Below, piece by piece: positions 34,224-43,202 of a DNA stretch of 64,000 nt (positions within the stretch are counted from its first letter, which is position 1; every line of letters starts with the position of its first letter). The notes below the pieces were generated by a model. That model was given only the letters and a program-made list of their open reading frames with translations. It did not search any database and was not told the DNA's origin. The position numbers and the translations under genes are program-made. The DNA comes from an uncultured Bacteroides sp. GTDB lineage: Bacteria > Bacteroidota > Bacteroidia > Bacteroidales > Bacteroidaceae. The stretch covers positions 62,001 to 126,000 of the forward strand of contig NZ_OY787468.1 of the NCBI RefSeq assembly GCF_963678845.1. Direction: 5' to 3'.

Positions 34224-34694
34224 ATGAAACAAAACAAAACAATAGCTGTTGTCCCCTATGTTGAAATAGATAGATATGCGGGTGTGTGGTACGAAATTGG
34301 TCGATACCCACACTGGTATGAAAGAGGCGCCTATAATGTTTCAGCCGAGTATATTTTAAGAAATGATTATCTTGAAATTATTAACCGATGCAAAAGGGCA
34401 AAAAAAGAGCATCAGGTAAAAGGTAAAGCTTTCATTGTGCCCGATTCAGGAAACGCTAAACTAAAAGTACAGTTTCAATGGCCATTCAAAGGCGATTACT
34501 GGATTATTGATTTAGACGAGGATTATCAGTGGGCTGTTGTTTCTAATCCTTCACAAACAAATTTATGGATTCTTTACCGCAAACCAACAATCTGCAATGA
34601 AGAACTTCGCTCCATTGTTTATCGTTTGGTAAATCGAGGGTTCGAGTTGGCGAAAGTTCATTGGACAAAGCAAACAGACAAAACAAGAAAATGA
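34224..34694 (+). CDS. Lipocalin family protein (Blc type)
   Basis: A 156-residue protein from the ATG at 34224 (MKQNKTIAVVPYVEIDRYAGVWYEI). The first lipocalin motif GVWYEIGRYPHWYERG and the strand WIIDLDEDYQWAVVSNPSQTNLWILYR are typical of the Blc/apolipoprotein D group. A longer in-frame start at 34152 would overlap rnr by 8 bp and add a basic, partly hydrophobic stretch; it does not make a convincing signal peptide. Bacterial relatives bind lipids or other small hydrophobic molecules. Its stop overlaps the start of the next gene (ATGA). Confidence 0.8.
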   Translation: MKQNKTIAVVPYVEIDRYAGVWYEIGRYPHWYERGAYNVSAEYILRNDYLEIINRCKRAKKEHQVKGKAFIVPDSGNAKLKVQFQWPFKGDYWIIDLDEDYQWAVVSNPSQTNLWILYRKPTICNEELRSIVYRLVNRGFELAKVHWTKQTDKTRK

Positions 34695-35158
34695 AAACAG
34701 TAATATTAGAAGAACAAGAAAAAGTAGAAGAAATTATTTCCCGAAGCGATATTTGTTTTGTAGGAATGGTTGATAGCCAGAACGCCCCCTATGTTATCCC
34801 TATGAATTTTGGATATAAGGACGGAGTTATTTATTTACATTCCGGTCCTACAGGGCATTCTATTGATATACTTAGTAAGAATAACCATGTCTGCATAACT
34901 TTCAGCATTGATCATGAACTGGTTTTTCAGCATCCAAAGGTAGCTTGCAGCTATCGCATGAAAGCTAAAAGCGTGATTTGCCGTGGCAAGGTATGCTTCA
35001 TTGAAAATCTAGACGATAAACGAGAAGCGCTTAATATAATTATGAGCCACTATTCAGACAAGACTTTTGAATATTCAGACCCTGCGGTGAAGAATGTAAA
35101 AATATGGGAGATTCCCATTGACAGCATTAGTGCCAAAGAATATGGTGTCCCTCATTAA
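34691..35158 (+). CDS. Pyridoxamine 5'-phosphate oxidase-related FMN-binding protein
   Basis: A 155-residue split-barrel protein from the ATG at 34691, overlapping the lipocalin stop by 4 bp. The N-terminal segment IISRSDICFVGMVDSQNAPYVIPMNFGYKDGVIYLHSGPTG is the FMN-binding pattern of the PNPOx-like/NimA-like family, followed by VCITFSIDHEL and the histidine-containing C-terminal half. Members reduce small aromatic or nitro compounds or bind flavin or haem; the substrate is unknown. The two overlapping genes form a small pair after rnr. Confidence 0.8.
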   Translation: MKTVILEEQEKVEEIISRSDICFVGMVDSQNAPYVIPMNFGYKDGVIYLHSGPTGHSIDILSKNNHVCITFSIDHELVFQHPKVACSYRMKAKSVICRGKVCFIENLDDKREALNIIMSHYSDKTFEYSDPAVKNVKIWEIPIDSISAKEYGVPH

Positions 35159-35227
35159 TAGTATAAATGAGACTAAAAAGGTGAAGGACACCCACTAAAA
35201 GATGAGAGATGAGAGATAAATATAAAC

Positions 35228-36274
35228 TTATCTTCTTTGACGACGAACTGAAGCTTTTGGAGCAGATGAAGAAGAGTTCTCTTTTTTCACTTTTACAGTA
35301 GAAGTTGATGCATTACTTTTTCTCTTAGAGCTCTTTTTTACAGACTTCTCAGTAGCTGATGAAGCTGACTTCTTTGTCTCATTCTTCACAATTGTATCGG
35401 TAGGATTTTCCCAAAGATGTTCCTCAAAAGCCTTTAACTGACCTTCTATCTTTTTCTGCTCCTTAATCATAGCACTATCTGTTGGGCAATATTGTGCTAG
35501 AGTCTGATTCAGCATATTGGTCGTTTTATAGATATCACCCTTATATTGGCGAGTAGTAAAATAATCCTCTAAACTAATATTTGCTGTGTTATTCAGATTA
35601 CTTGTCATAACATTCGTACGTACCAGATAAGGACCTAAGTCATTATAATTAAGCCAGAACATAGGATATTTGATAACTTCCGTAGAGAAGTCGCCAGAGC
35701 GATGAAGCACAGGACAAATAGCAACAACCTTTGAATTGTAAGTGGACGAATGCTGATCAAAATACCAGACTTCTTTTATAAAATAGCTAAGAACCTCATT
35801 ACCTGGTATATCACTATTATCAATAGAATAAAGAGTATCTTTGGTCTGTGTATCTCTTTTTATCTGATGATAGATATGAAAACGATCAAGTACGTCTTTA
35901 AATTTGATTTTATTATCTGCTGTCAAAGCTTCTGTTCCATCCAGATGATATTCATAAGCAGGAATCTTTCCATCTGCAATCAACTTAAAAATTAAAGTAA
36001 AAAGATTCATTTTATCACCAATAGGTTCCACCGGATAATATAAGGCAGTATTCTTTTCCTGCTTCAAATCAAGCGTTCTGTAAATTTCTCGTTTCCATAT
36101 TACCTCCTGAGGCATACTTATTTGCCCGGTATATTGAGTTTGCGCCCGTACTGAAAGGGCTGGCCCAGATTCTTTAACTTCCTGTTTTGCTTTACGCGCT
36201 TTAGGTTGCGCTGCAACCTGAAACATGCCAAGTGTAGTGCAAAGAAAAGCCATGATACATATAAAGCGTTTCAT
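35228..36274 (-). CDS. gldN: Type IX secretion ring protein GldN/PorN
   Basis: A 348-residue exported protein with a signal peptide (MKRFICIMAFLCTTLGMFQVAA). The GldN domain covers about residues 50-255 (VIWKREIYRTLDLKQEKNTALYYP, and RSGDFSTEVIKYPMFWLNYNDLGPYL). The C-terminal 60 residues are a low-complexity Ser/Lys-rich tail ending in arginines. GldN forms the outer-membrane-associated ring with GldK in the type IX secretion system. It is last in the porP-gldK-gldL-gldM-gldN order, 14 bp after gldM. Confidence 0.9.
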   Translation of the reverse strand: MKRFICIMAFLCTTLGMFQVAAQPKARKAKQEVKESGPALSVRAQTQYTGQISMPQEVIWKREIYRTLDLKQEKNTALYYPVEPIGDKMNLFTLIFKLIADGKIPAYEYHLDGTEALTADNKIKFKDVLDRFHIYHQIKRDTQTKDTLYSIDNSDIPGNEVLSYFIKEVWYFDQHSSTYNSKVVAICPVLHRSGDFSTEVIKYPMFWLNYNDLGPYLVRTNVMTSNLNNTANISLEDYFTTRQYKGDIYKTTNMLNQTLAQYCPTDSAMIKEQKKIEGQLKAFEEHLWENPTDTIVKNETKKSASSATEKSVKKSSKRKSNASTSTVKVKKENSSSSAPKASVRRQRR

Positions 36275-36288
36275 ATATCTGTATTTTA

Positions 36289-37857
36289 TTAATTTACAAT
36301 TACTTCTAGAGTTGTAGGGAGCAGGCGTTCAATGCCATCAGGACCAACAGCTCTTACCCGTGAAATATAGAATCGTTTTCCACGAGACAATTTACGGAAT
36401 ACATCTCTTTGCCTTGATGAGAACTTACTTCCAGCTGATAGTTCAGGAACAGCATTTCCCATATTATCAAAGAACACCGTTTCAAAGCTAAGGACACGGA
36501 AATTCACATTCAGCAGTCCATCGTCTATTGCTGCAGCAATTCCATCTGTACCCATTAAAAGAGCCTTTGAAAAGCCTGTGCCTCCACGGTATTTCTTAGG
36601 GTTTCCAGGAGTACCTTCATATTCTATAAACGGCATTGGATCTGGTAACTGCCTTACCCTATATACAAAATTACCCATAAGTTGAGTTCTTCCTCCTACA
36701 TTAGCCATAACAGCGAATTCAGTCTGACCGGTTCTTGAAGGACGTACTATGTATCCTCCGGGTACAGACCTCAAAGCTCCGTTTCCATTGGTTACCTTCA
36801 TTTGTACATTCTGACTCGAAATTCCCGGAACAGATACACTCATTGGATTATCGTATCCAGCATAGAGTACATTCATCATTGTAGCAGCTACCGTTGCCGA
36901 AGGATTTATAACAGTATATTTCTGAGAGAAGTTTCGTCTCAGAATATCTCCATTTCCCTTGTTTAATTCCAAATAACCCGCCAAAGTGAACTCTCCTGTA
37001 TTATTGCATACTGTTTGATAGAACCCATTATTTCCCGCCGGCAATAATCTGTTTCCAATATATACTGATGGTTTCTGCGTTGAATCTACCGCCGCCAGAA
37101 TAATCTGAGCAGTGAATTTTCCTCCACGTACAATAGTCTGTGCACTAGGTATTACATAAGCATTTACCTGATTCACACGAATATCTCTCACATCTATATT
37201 TTTCACTAACGTATGCAAAACTTCTCCTTCGGCGTAACGAACGTCATTCTGCAACTTGGTCAGCAAAGTAACAGCAGCCGCTACAGGAGTATTCTCAAAA
37301 ATATATTCCTGCCAGTTCTTTCCTATAGTTGTAGCTCTTCTTGGGACTGCGGTACCCAAGTTACTACTTATTATCTTTCTTTGTGCGCTATCAGTTACCA
37401 TGGTCAGAATAGCTTTTCTGTAGCTATTTATAGCCTTAAACAACTTTTTTCCTTGGCCGGTGCCTGGAGCTAACATCACAAGATTCGCTGCTTCCAGATC
37501 TTCTTTATTCTTTATATCATTTACATTAGCCTCATCACCATCAGCAGCCTTAACTATTTTATATTTTAATTTATCAACATAGTTATAAAGAGAGTCCGAC
37601 ATCTTTCGCACATGTTGAGCTTTATCAAACCATTCCTGCACCTTTTCCGGATTTTTACTCAAGAAATCAGCCATATCTTTATACAATGTCTGATTCTGCC
37701 TCGTTGAATTAGCAGTTGATCTGTTCAGGCTCTCATCTACCAATGAAAAGCCATTGAGCACATCTGAAGAAACATTCAAAGCCAGCAAAGCCATCAAGAC
37801 GAGATACATTAAGTTTATCATCTTCTGACGTGGAGACTCTGATCCAATTGATGCCAT
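36289..37857 (-). CDS. gldM: Type IX secretion motor protein GldM/PorM
   Basis: A 522-residue protein with one N-terminal membrane helix (MINLMYLVLMALLALNVSSDVL, about residues 12-33) and a large periplasmic part of repeated beta domains. The family start, GSESPRQKMINLMYLVLMALLALNVS, is conserved. With GldL it forms the proton-driven motor that powers the system across the periplasm. It sits 14 bp after gldL. Confidence 0.93.
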   Translation of the reverse strand: MASIGSESPRQKMINLMYLVLMALLALNVSSDVLNGFSLVDESLNRSTANSTRQNQTLYKDMADFLSKNPEKVQEWFDKAQHVRKMSDSLYNYVDKLKYKIVKAADGDEANVNDIKNKEDLEAANLVMLAPGTGQGKKLFKAINSYRKAILTMVTDSAQRKIISSNLGTAVPRRATTIGKNWQEYIFENTPVAAAVTLLTKLQNDVRYAEGEVLHTLVKNIDVRDIRVNQVNAYVIPSAQTIVRGGKFTAQIILAAVDSTQKPSVYIGNRLLPAGNNGFYQTVCNNTGEFTLAGYLELNKGNGDILRRNFSQKYTVINPSATVAATMMNVLYAGYDNPMSVSVPGISSQNVQMKVTNGNGALRSVPGGYIVRPSRTGQTEFAVMANVGGRTQLMGNFVYRVRQLPDPMPFIEYEGTPGNPKKYRGGTGFSKALLMGTDGIAAAIDDGLLNVNFRVLSFETVFFDNMGNAVPELSAGSKFSSRQRDVFRKLSRGKRFYISRVRAVGPDGIERLLPTTLEVIVN

Positions 37858-37871
37858 ATTTATCTACTAAT

Positions 37872-38915
37872 TTATAATTGTTGTTGGTTGTTCATGTTTA
37901 CCGTCATAGCCTTCAGCATTCGAGCATAAACTTTGTTTAACTCCTCAATTTGCTGTGCCATCTTCTCGGTTTCCGCATGGAACTTCTCACTATCTCCGGT
38001 TGAGCCCTCATACATATCCTTGATACGGGTCAAACCTTTGTTTACTTTGTCTATTGTATCAATCTGAGAACTTATACTTTTCAGTTGGATTTCATAAATG
38101 GTATTTAATCCCATCAAATTACGATTCAGAGACTGCATTTGTTCCACGTATCCCTGAGAGTTTGAAGTAATTGATTCTGAATTATCACTGATGCTTTTGT
38201 ATGATCTCAACAAAGTATCCGAAACCTCAGCTAATGAATTTGTGGCTGAATTAAAGCGTTCCAAAGTATCTGCCATTGATTGTAGCTTGCCAAGATAAAC
38301 AGCTGTTGCATCTGCCACCTCTGGAGAGTTAGCCACAACTTCACCACTAATCCCTGCTGCCCAGTTCTCATCACCAGGAACAGGCATTCCACCTACAAAT
38401 TTAACTTTCTCACTATCGGACACAGGTGTTTCTTGTACGCCAGCCGGCACATATTGAGCACTTCCTGATACTGTGAACGCTACACCTTGTGAAGACAACG
38501 GTTGAGCCGTCCTTGTATTTGTGGTATACTGACTTACAGAAGGTCGGTTTATTGCCTGTTCTACAGCGGTGGTGGGTAACTTCTCTTCTTCAATATCCTT
38601 ATCAGAATCAAACCATTCATGCTTCTTATCATGACTTGCACCGGAAATCTTTATATCGGGAAACACACTTTCCCATTTATATGATTTAGACGGACGGTCG
38701 AAAGCTGATATAAAAAATACAATAATTTCAGTACCCATACCAATCCACAACATCATGTTTGCCCCCGGCAAATGGGTTAGCTTAAACAATACACCCGTAA
38801 TTACGATTGAAGCACCCCAACTATAAGCATAGTTAAGCAGCACTTTCCCTCTGTAACTGGCCATAAAATCCTGAAATCTACGGAACAGGCCTCTCTTCTT
38901 ATTATTGTTACTCAT
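37872..38915 (-). CDS. gldL: Type IX secretion motor protein GldL/PorL
   Basis: A 347-residue inner-membrane protein. Two helices lie near the N-terminus (YAYSWGASIVITGVLFKL and MMLWIGMGTEIIVFFISAF), with the glutamate in GTEIIVF expected to carry protons. The long cytoplasmic part, about residues 85-347, contains a low-complexity segment and a coiled coil near the end (MAQQIEELNKVYARMLKAMTVN). GldL and GldM form the rotary motor. Confidence 0.92.
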   Translation of the reverse strand: MSNNNKKRGLFRRFQDFMASYRGKVLLNYAYSWGASIVITGVLFKLTHLPGANMMLWIGMGTEIIVFFISAFDRPSKSYKWESVFPDIKISGASHDKKHEWFDSDKDIEEEKLPTTAVEQAINRPSVSQYTTNTRTAQPLSSQGVAFTVSGSAQYVPAGVQETPVSDSEKVKFVGGMPVPGDENWAAGISGEVVANSPEVADATAVYLGKLQSMADTLERFNSATNSLAEVSDTLLRSYKSISDNSESITSNSQGYVEQMQSLNRNLMGLNTIYEIQLKSISSQIDTIDKVNKGLTRIKDMYEGSTGDSEKFHAETEKMAQQIEELNKVYARMLKAMTVNMNNQQQL

Positions 38916-38917
38916 AG

Positions 38918-40345
38918 TTATCTGCCTTTTTTATTATAACCAATCTGCGTTCTGACACAACGGAAGCCAATGTAAGATCTGTTCTCATTCTGATATTCAT
39001 AAGAACGGGCATCAGAGCGCACATAAGCTGCTACATCTTTCCAAGAACCACCACGAACGGTTTTCTTCTTCATCACATAAGGGTCCTCCTTTGCTGCATT
39101 GTACTTCAGTTCAGGATTCATATCATTCATGGAAAGTACGCCAGCTTCCGTGTAAACCGTAGAAGTCCACTCGGAAACATTACCTGCCATATCATATAAG
39201 CCATTTGAATTAGGAGAATAAGACCCCACTTTAGTGGTAATCAAATTTCCATCTTTTGTATAGTTACCCCTACCGGGTTTAAAGTTTGCATAATAACAGC
39301 CTTTATCTGATTTTGTATCACCAGGCTTCCATGGATAAGCATTATTTTCCTGCCCTCTTGCAGCAAATTCCCATTCCACTTCGGTGGGTAACCGATAACG
39401 TTGTATCTGACGGGCAGCACCTCTCAATCCAGCCAATAAATAGTTTGTCCGCCAAGCACAGAAAGCATTTGCCTGTTCCCATGAAACACCCACTACAGGA
39501 TAATCGTTATAGCTGGGATGATTGAAATAAAGCTTCATATAAGGTTCATTATATGAGTTCTGAAAATCGTTCACCCAGCAAGTCGTATCCGGGTAAATAT
39601 TGACGATATAACTATTCTGAAAATCATATAAAGAAGAGAGCTTGCGAGTAATTGTCTGATTCACAATCCTGCCTTCGTCATTAATATATGCGGTATCCTT
39701 TGAAATCATAACCACCTCATCATTATTCACCGGAATATCCGTGTTTCTGTTTCTATCGGCAGGGTTTAACCTATTCTTACGAAGAGCAGCCTGAGTCTGA
39801 TCAAAGTATTCATAATAATAGTTCATCTGCTTGGCATCAAGCATTTTAGTTCCGTCAATTGGGTGAACTGTATAAACGCTGTTAATTGCAGCTTGCTCTT
39901 CTTCCGTTGCATGTTTCCATGGAATTGGTTTTGCCCAGTTTAAATGAGGCTTGATAGGATCTCCGTTCCTGTCTTCAGTTATCTTGTAAGCTTCATTGCC
40001 GCCATAGGCAGGGTCAGCTAAACGTTCACGAATAATGGAATCTCGTACCCAGAACACAAATTGTTTGTATTTGGAATTACTTACTTCTGTTTCATCCATC
40101 CAGAAAGCATCTACTGATACATCCTTTGAAGGAATAGATTTCCCCCAAAGACTGTCAGTTTCACTTGGCCCTACTTTAATAGATCCTCGTTTAATGAGCA
40201 CCATCCCGTAAGGTGCCGGTTCATCCCATGCCACCGCACCAACACCTGTCAACTCACCTCCCGTAGAAGACTCTCCGATTGGACCTCCACATGAACTTAG
40301 TCCAACTGCAATAACTATACTTGCTATGAATAAGATCTTTTTCAT
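38918..40345 (-). CDS. gldK: Type IX secretion lipoprotein GldK/PorK
   Basis: A 475-residue lipoprotein with a lipobox ending at C19 (VGLSSC). The body is a formylglycine-generating-enzyme-like (SUMF1) domain, including FWMDETEVSNSKYKQFVFWV, YNDYPVVGVSWEQANAFCAWR, RLPTEVEWEFAARG and NVSEWTSTVY, ending ENRSYIGFRCVR. In PorK/GldK this domain is structural: GldK and GldN form the periplasmic ring below the outer membrane. It lies 5 bp after porP and 2 bp before gldL. Confidence 0.93.
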   Translation of the reverse strand: MKKILFIASIVIAVGLSSCGGPIGESSTGGELTGVGAVAWDEPAPYGMVLIKRGSIKVGPSETDSLWGKSIPSKDVSVDAFWMDETEVSNSKYKQFVFWVRDSIIRERLADPAYGGNEAYKITEDRNGDPIKPHLNWAKPIPWKHATEEEQAAINSVYTVHPIDGTKMLDAKQMNYYYEYFDQTQAALRKNRLNPADRNRNTDIPVNNDEVVMISKDTAYINDEGRIVNQTITRKLSSLYDFQNSYIVNIYPDTTCWVNDFQNSYNEPYMKLYFNHPSYNDYPVVGVSWEQANAFCAWRTNYLLAGLRGAARQIQRYRLPTEVEWEFAARGQENNAYPWKPGDTKSDKGCYYANFKPGRGNYTKDGNLITTKVGSYSPNSNGLYDMAGNVSEWTSTVYTEAGVLSMNDMNPELKYNAAKEDPYVMKKKTVRGGSWKDVAAYVRSDARSYEYQNENRSYIGFRCVRTQIGYNKKGR

Positions 40346-40350
40346 ATTTA

Positions 40351-41292
40351 TTATAAAATACGTATACTTTTATGTTTGTTTTTACTGTGTCCCGAGAAAT
40401 TAATATCCGTTGAATAATTGACAATCAGATCATGACTTCCACTTCCGGCTCCTATTTGCGACGTAAACATATCGTAAGCGTAGCCCACAGTAATATTCTT
40501 TATTTTTGCTCCAACTAAAAACGTTACTGATGTACCCGGACTATACGACAAACCACCATAGAAGGTTTTATCATTATAATTATAGAACATCCGTCCCGTT
40601 AAGTCAACTTTTGTAGAGACCAAATCACTCTTTAATAAAAAAGATGGCTGTATCCAAATTAACGGGTTTTCCGTTTTAATATTGCATCCACCTGTTAAAT
40701 AAATAGTAGGATCTACCTTAAACTTATTATTTTCACCCAGCAACACAGTTGGAGAAGTAAGATGAGTGACCGAAAGTCCTGTATAATAACCCGGATGTGT
40801 ATAATATGCCCCCACTCCTACATCCATGCTCATCCCAGAGATGGTGGTGGTTGGAAAAGCATTATCGTTAGTCTCATCACCCAAATTGATATTAGTCGGA
40901 TCAAAAGAAATATTCAATGCGCCAACCTGCATTCCAAAGCCAAGCTGTCCTTTTCCAATCTTCTTTTTATAAGAATACTGCAAGCTAAACATTTGATTTC
41001 TGAAAAGGCCAATCCCTTCATTAAAAAGAGTAATACCAACTCCATGCTTACTTCCAAGGAAATTGAACGGCATATCAGCACCGAAATACATTGATTTTGG
41101 TGCGTTGGTAAAACCCATCAATTGCTGACTATAAGCGCCAGATAGCATTAGTTTATCCATTTGTCCGGCATTAGCAGGATTATAATATCCGGTCACCGCC
41201 CAATACTGACTGAATTGCGCATCAAACTGTGCATTCGCAGCAAAGCAGCAAAGCAAAGCAAAACAAAAGAAAAGAAATCTTTTAAATGTCAT
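40351..41292 (-). CDS. porP: PorP/SprF-family type IX secretion outer-membrane protein
   Basis: A 313-residue protein with a signal peptide (MTFKRFLFFCFALLCCFAANA). The mature part is a beta-barrel of the PorP/SprF family, with DAQFSQYWAVTGYYNPANAGQ near its start and LTGRMFYNYNDKTFYGGLSYSPGTSVTFLVGAKI later. It is the first gene of the secretion operon, as in Porphyromonas. Family members help anchor surface components; this one lacks SprB-like partners in the window. Confidence 0.9.
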   Translation of the reverse strand: MTFKRFLFFCFALLCCFAANAQFDAQFSQYWAVTGYYNPANAGQMDKLMLSGAYSQQLMGFTNAPKSMYFGADMPFNFLGSKHGVGITLFNEGIGLFRNQMFSLQYSYKKKIGKGQLGFGMQVGALNISFDPTNINLGDETNDNAFPTTTISGMSMDVGVGAYYTHPGYYTGLSVTHLTSPTVLLGENNKFKVDPTIYLTGGCNIKTENPLIWIQPSFLLKSDLVSTKVDLTGRMFYNYNDKTFYGGLSYSPGTSVTFLVGAKIKNITVGYAYDMFTSQIGAGSGSHDLIVNYSTDINFSGHSKNKHKSIRIL

Positions 41293-41304
41293 TTATGTAT
41301 CAAA

Positions 41305-41336
41305 CAAAGTATATACCTATGTTTATTAACTGCAAA
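41305..41336 (-). promoter_or_regulatory. Promoter of the type IX secretion operon
   Basis: On the minus strand TTTG (41336-41333), 19 bp, then TATACTTTG (41313-41305) lies just upstream of porP. The predicted start is only a few bases before the ATG, so the leader is very short. Confidence 0.6.
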
Positions 41337-41422
41337 AGAGTCAATAAATTGTGTTACTTTCCATATAATGAAGTACAAAGCTCAAAAAAAACAGTTAAAA
41401 GAGAAGCGGTATGCCAACAAAA

Positions 41423-41451
41423 AAAGGAAGGTATTAAAATTACCTTCCTTT
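41423..41451 (-). terminator. Terminator of the DUF2795 gene
   Basis: AAAGGAAGGTA and TACCTTCCTTT pair over 11 bp around a 7-nt loop. On the minus strand a run of T residues follows the stem. It lies 11 bp after the stop codon. Confidence 0.8.
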
Positions 41452-41461
41452 AATAAGTTTG

Positions 41462-41683
41462 TTAATACTCTTCCTCGTTGAAGAAGAAGTCTTCTTTGCT
41501 GGGATAATCCGGCCAAATATCTTCGATACTTTCATATATCTCACCTTCATCCTCCATTTCCTGAAGATTTTCAATCACTTCAAGTGGTGCGCCAGAACGC
41601 ATCGCGTAATCAATAAGTTCATCCTTGGAAGCAGGCCAAGGTGCATCTTCCAGTTTAGATGCCAATTCCAATGTCCAATACAT
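41462..41683 (-). CDS. Small acidic DUF2795 protein
   Basis: A 73-residue protein (MYWTLELASKLEDAPWPASKDELIDYAMRSGAPLEVIENLQEMEDEGEIYESIEDIWPDYPSKEDF) of the DUF2795 family, which is common in Bacteroidota. It is strongly acidic, with an FFFNEEEY tail. No function is known to me. It has its own promoter and terminator, so it is expressed as a single gene. Confidence 0.82.
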   Translation of the reverse strand: MYWTLELASKLEDAPWPASKDELIDYAMRSGAPLEVIENLQEMEDEGEIYESIEDIWPDYPSKEDFFFNEEEY

Positions 41684-41731
41684 AGTTGTTAGTATTAAAA
41701 ATGATTACTAGCTCGTGTTTTAATTTTCCCG

Positions 41732-41761
41732 CAAAAGTATAATAAATAATCTCATTTGCAA
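41732..41761 (-). promoter_or_regulatory. Promoter of the DUF2795 gene
   Basis: TTG (41761-41759), 19 bp, TACTTTTG (41739-41732) on the minus strand. It overlaps the 3' end of the adenosyltransferase gene. Confidence 0.65.
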
Positions 41762-42315
41762 GTTTTATCCCAGAATATTTCACTACTATTATTACTTATA
41801 TTCTGTTTTCGCGATAAAAGGAACAAATAATCAGATAAACGGTTGATAAATGCTATTACATTCTCATCTATGGTACAAGTCATTGCGAGTGATAATATAC
41901 GTCTTTCGGCCCGGCGGCAAACTGTTCGGCAAACATGACAAACTGCAGATTTACGACTTCCTCCAGGTATAACAAAACGATTTATCTCTGGCAATTGTTC
42001 ATCTATCGTGTCTATTTCATTTTCTATAGCTTCTATGTCTGACAGCAGAATGATGCTAGATTGATTCAGAGTAGTGTTGTTCTGGTCAGTGGCCAGATAA
42101 GATCCTACCGAGAAAAGCTTATGCTGTATCTTTAAAACAAAGCTCTTATCTGATTCATCCTCCAGATATGTAACCAGCAAACCTAGCTGGGCATTCAGTT
42201 CATCTACCGTGCCATACGACTCTAAACGGATGTCTGTTTTAGAAATCCTTGTTCCACCTACCAGAGAGGTGGTACCTTTATCTCCTGTTTTAGTATATAC
42301 TTTACTTTTCTTCAT
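41752..42315 (-). CDS. Cob(I)yrinic acid a,c-diamide adenosyltransferase (PduO type)
   Basis: A 187-residue PduO-type enzyme. The ATP-binding N-terminal motif is YTKTGDKGTTSLVGGTRISKTDIRLESYGTVDELN, and the second signature is FVIPGGSRKSAVCHVCRTVCRRAERR. It transfers adenosine from ATP to the cobalt of reduced corrinoids to make adenosylcobalamin, which is needed for methylmalonyl-CoA mutase in propionate formation. It lies 43 bp after the methyltransferase gene with no promoter between, so they are probably co-transcribed. Confidence 0.93.
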   Translation of the reverse strand: MKKSKVYTKTGDKGTTSLVGGTRISKTDIRLESYGTVDELNAQLGLLVTYLEDESDKSFVLKIQHKLFSVGSYLATDQNNTTLNQSSIILLSDIEAIENEIDTIDEQLPEINRFVIPGGSRKSAVCHVCRTVCRRAERRILSLAMTCTIDENVIAFINRLSDYLFLLSRKQNISNNSSEIFWDKTCK

Positions 42316-42358
42316 TGTGTTTTTTATTATAGCTTGATATGTTAACCGTCAAACATAT

Positions 42359-43084
42359 TTAAAAGTTCACGATATAGTGTTGCTTTATCTTTTTTTTATC
42401 AAAATAGATGATACCCATATCATAAAGATCGAAAGTTATCCCCAATCGTTCATCAGCCACCAGCTCTCTCCACCAGTTCTTTATCTCAGAAGAGGAATAA
42501 ATATCTTGTATTACAAAAACGGAACAAGGATTGCTTTTATTCATACACTGTTCAAACATTGTTTGAATGGTGGACAAAGAATATTCTCCAGGGTGTAAAA
42601 GCAGAAAGTCGAGAGTATTCAATTCATATATTGCTTCAGGAAGCAAAGCTGAAACATCTCCGGTCCGATAATCTATCTTGTTACTATTATAACTAAATAA
42701 ACGAATAGCCAGATCATTTGCAGGAGATTTCTCATCCAAAGTGATGAAACGAGCCTCTTTCCTGGAGCAAGACAAATAGAGACTGCTTACCCCGGCAGAA
42801 GTTCCAATCTCAAGAATAGTATGAGGTTTTGCGTCATTGGCCAGTCTAAAAAGAAGTTCATAAATACGGAAACTGTCAATATAGCGTTTCCATAAAGCAG
42901 GTGATTTTTTCCGTGCTTTACAAACTATCTCTCTTAAATACTCGTAATCATAATAAGGAGCCTTTTCGAAAAAAACTCCGGTAATCAGATTAAAGGCAAA
43001 GGGGGAATGCACCCCATAGCCTTTACGATGCCGGAACCTCAGCAACCAAATTAAAGCTCTTTTATAAAACATTTTTCTCTTCAT
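42359..43084 (-). CDS. Class I SAM-dependent O-methyltransferase-like protein
   Basis: A 241-residue protein. The SAM-binding motif is TILEIGTSAGVSSLYLS (about residues 98-114), followed by FITLDEKSPANDLAIRLF and a TGDVSALLPEAI segment that fits the next SAM-fold strands. It starts MKRKMFYKRALIWLLRFRHRKGYGVHSPFAFNLI, a basic N-terminus also seen in Bacteroidales relatives. The substrate is unknown. A good promoter lies at 43131-43162. Confidence 0.75.
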   Translation of the reverse strand: MKRKMFYKRALIWLLRFRHRKGYGVHSPFAFNLITGVFFEKAPYYDYEYLREIVCKARKKSPALWKRYIDSFRIYELLFRLANDAKPHTILEIGTSAGVSSLYLSCSRKEARFITLDEKSPANDLAIRLFSYNSNKIDYRTGDVSALLPEAIYELNTLDFLLLHPGEYSLSTIQTMFEQCMNKSNPCSVFVIQDIYSSSEIKNWWRELVADERLGITFDLYDMGIIYFDKKKIKQHYIVNF

Positions 43085-43130
43085 AATGAAAAATACGTAT
43101 CACCACAGGGGGTTTCTTACTTAATGATGA

Positions 43131-43162
43131 CAAATATAATATTTTTGGTTTAATATAATCAA
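43131..43162 (-). promoter_or_regulatory. Promoter of the methyltransferase-adenosyltransferase genes
   Basis: TTG (43162-43160), 21 bp, then TATATTTG (43138-43131) on the minus strand. Transcription would start near 43124. Array B lies about 40 bp upstream of it. Confidence 0.65.
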
Positions 43163-43202
43163 CGATACCTTATATTATTAAAATGAATGGCGAAACATTC
43201 AA

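Noticed and set aside
35144..35192. Inverted pair GGTGTCC/GGACACC at the end of the FMN-binding protein gene
   Set aside because: The stem is short, the loop is long and contains another weak stem, and there is no T-tract; too weak to call a terminator.
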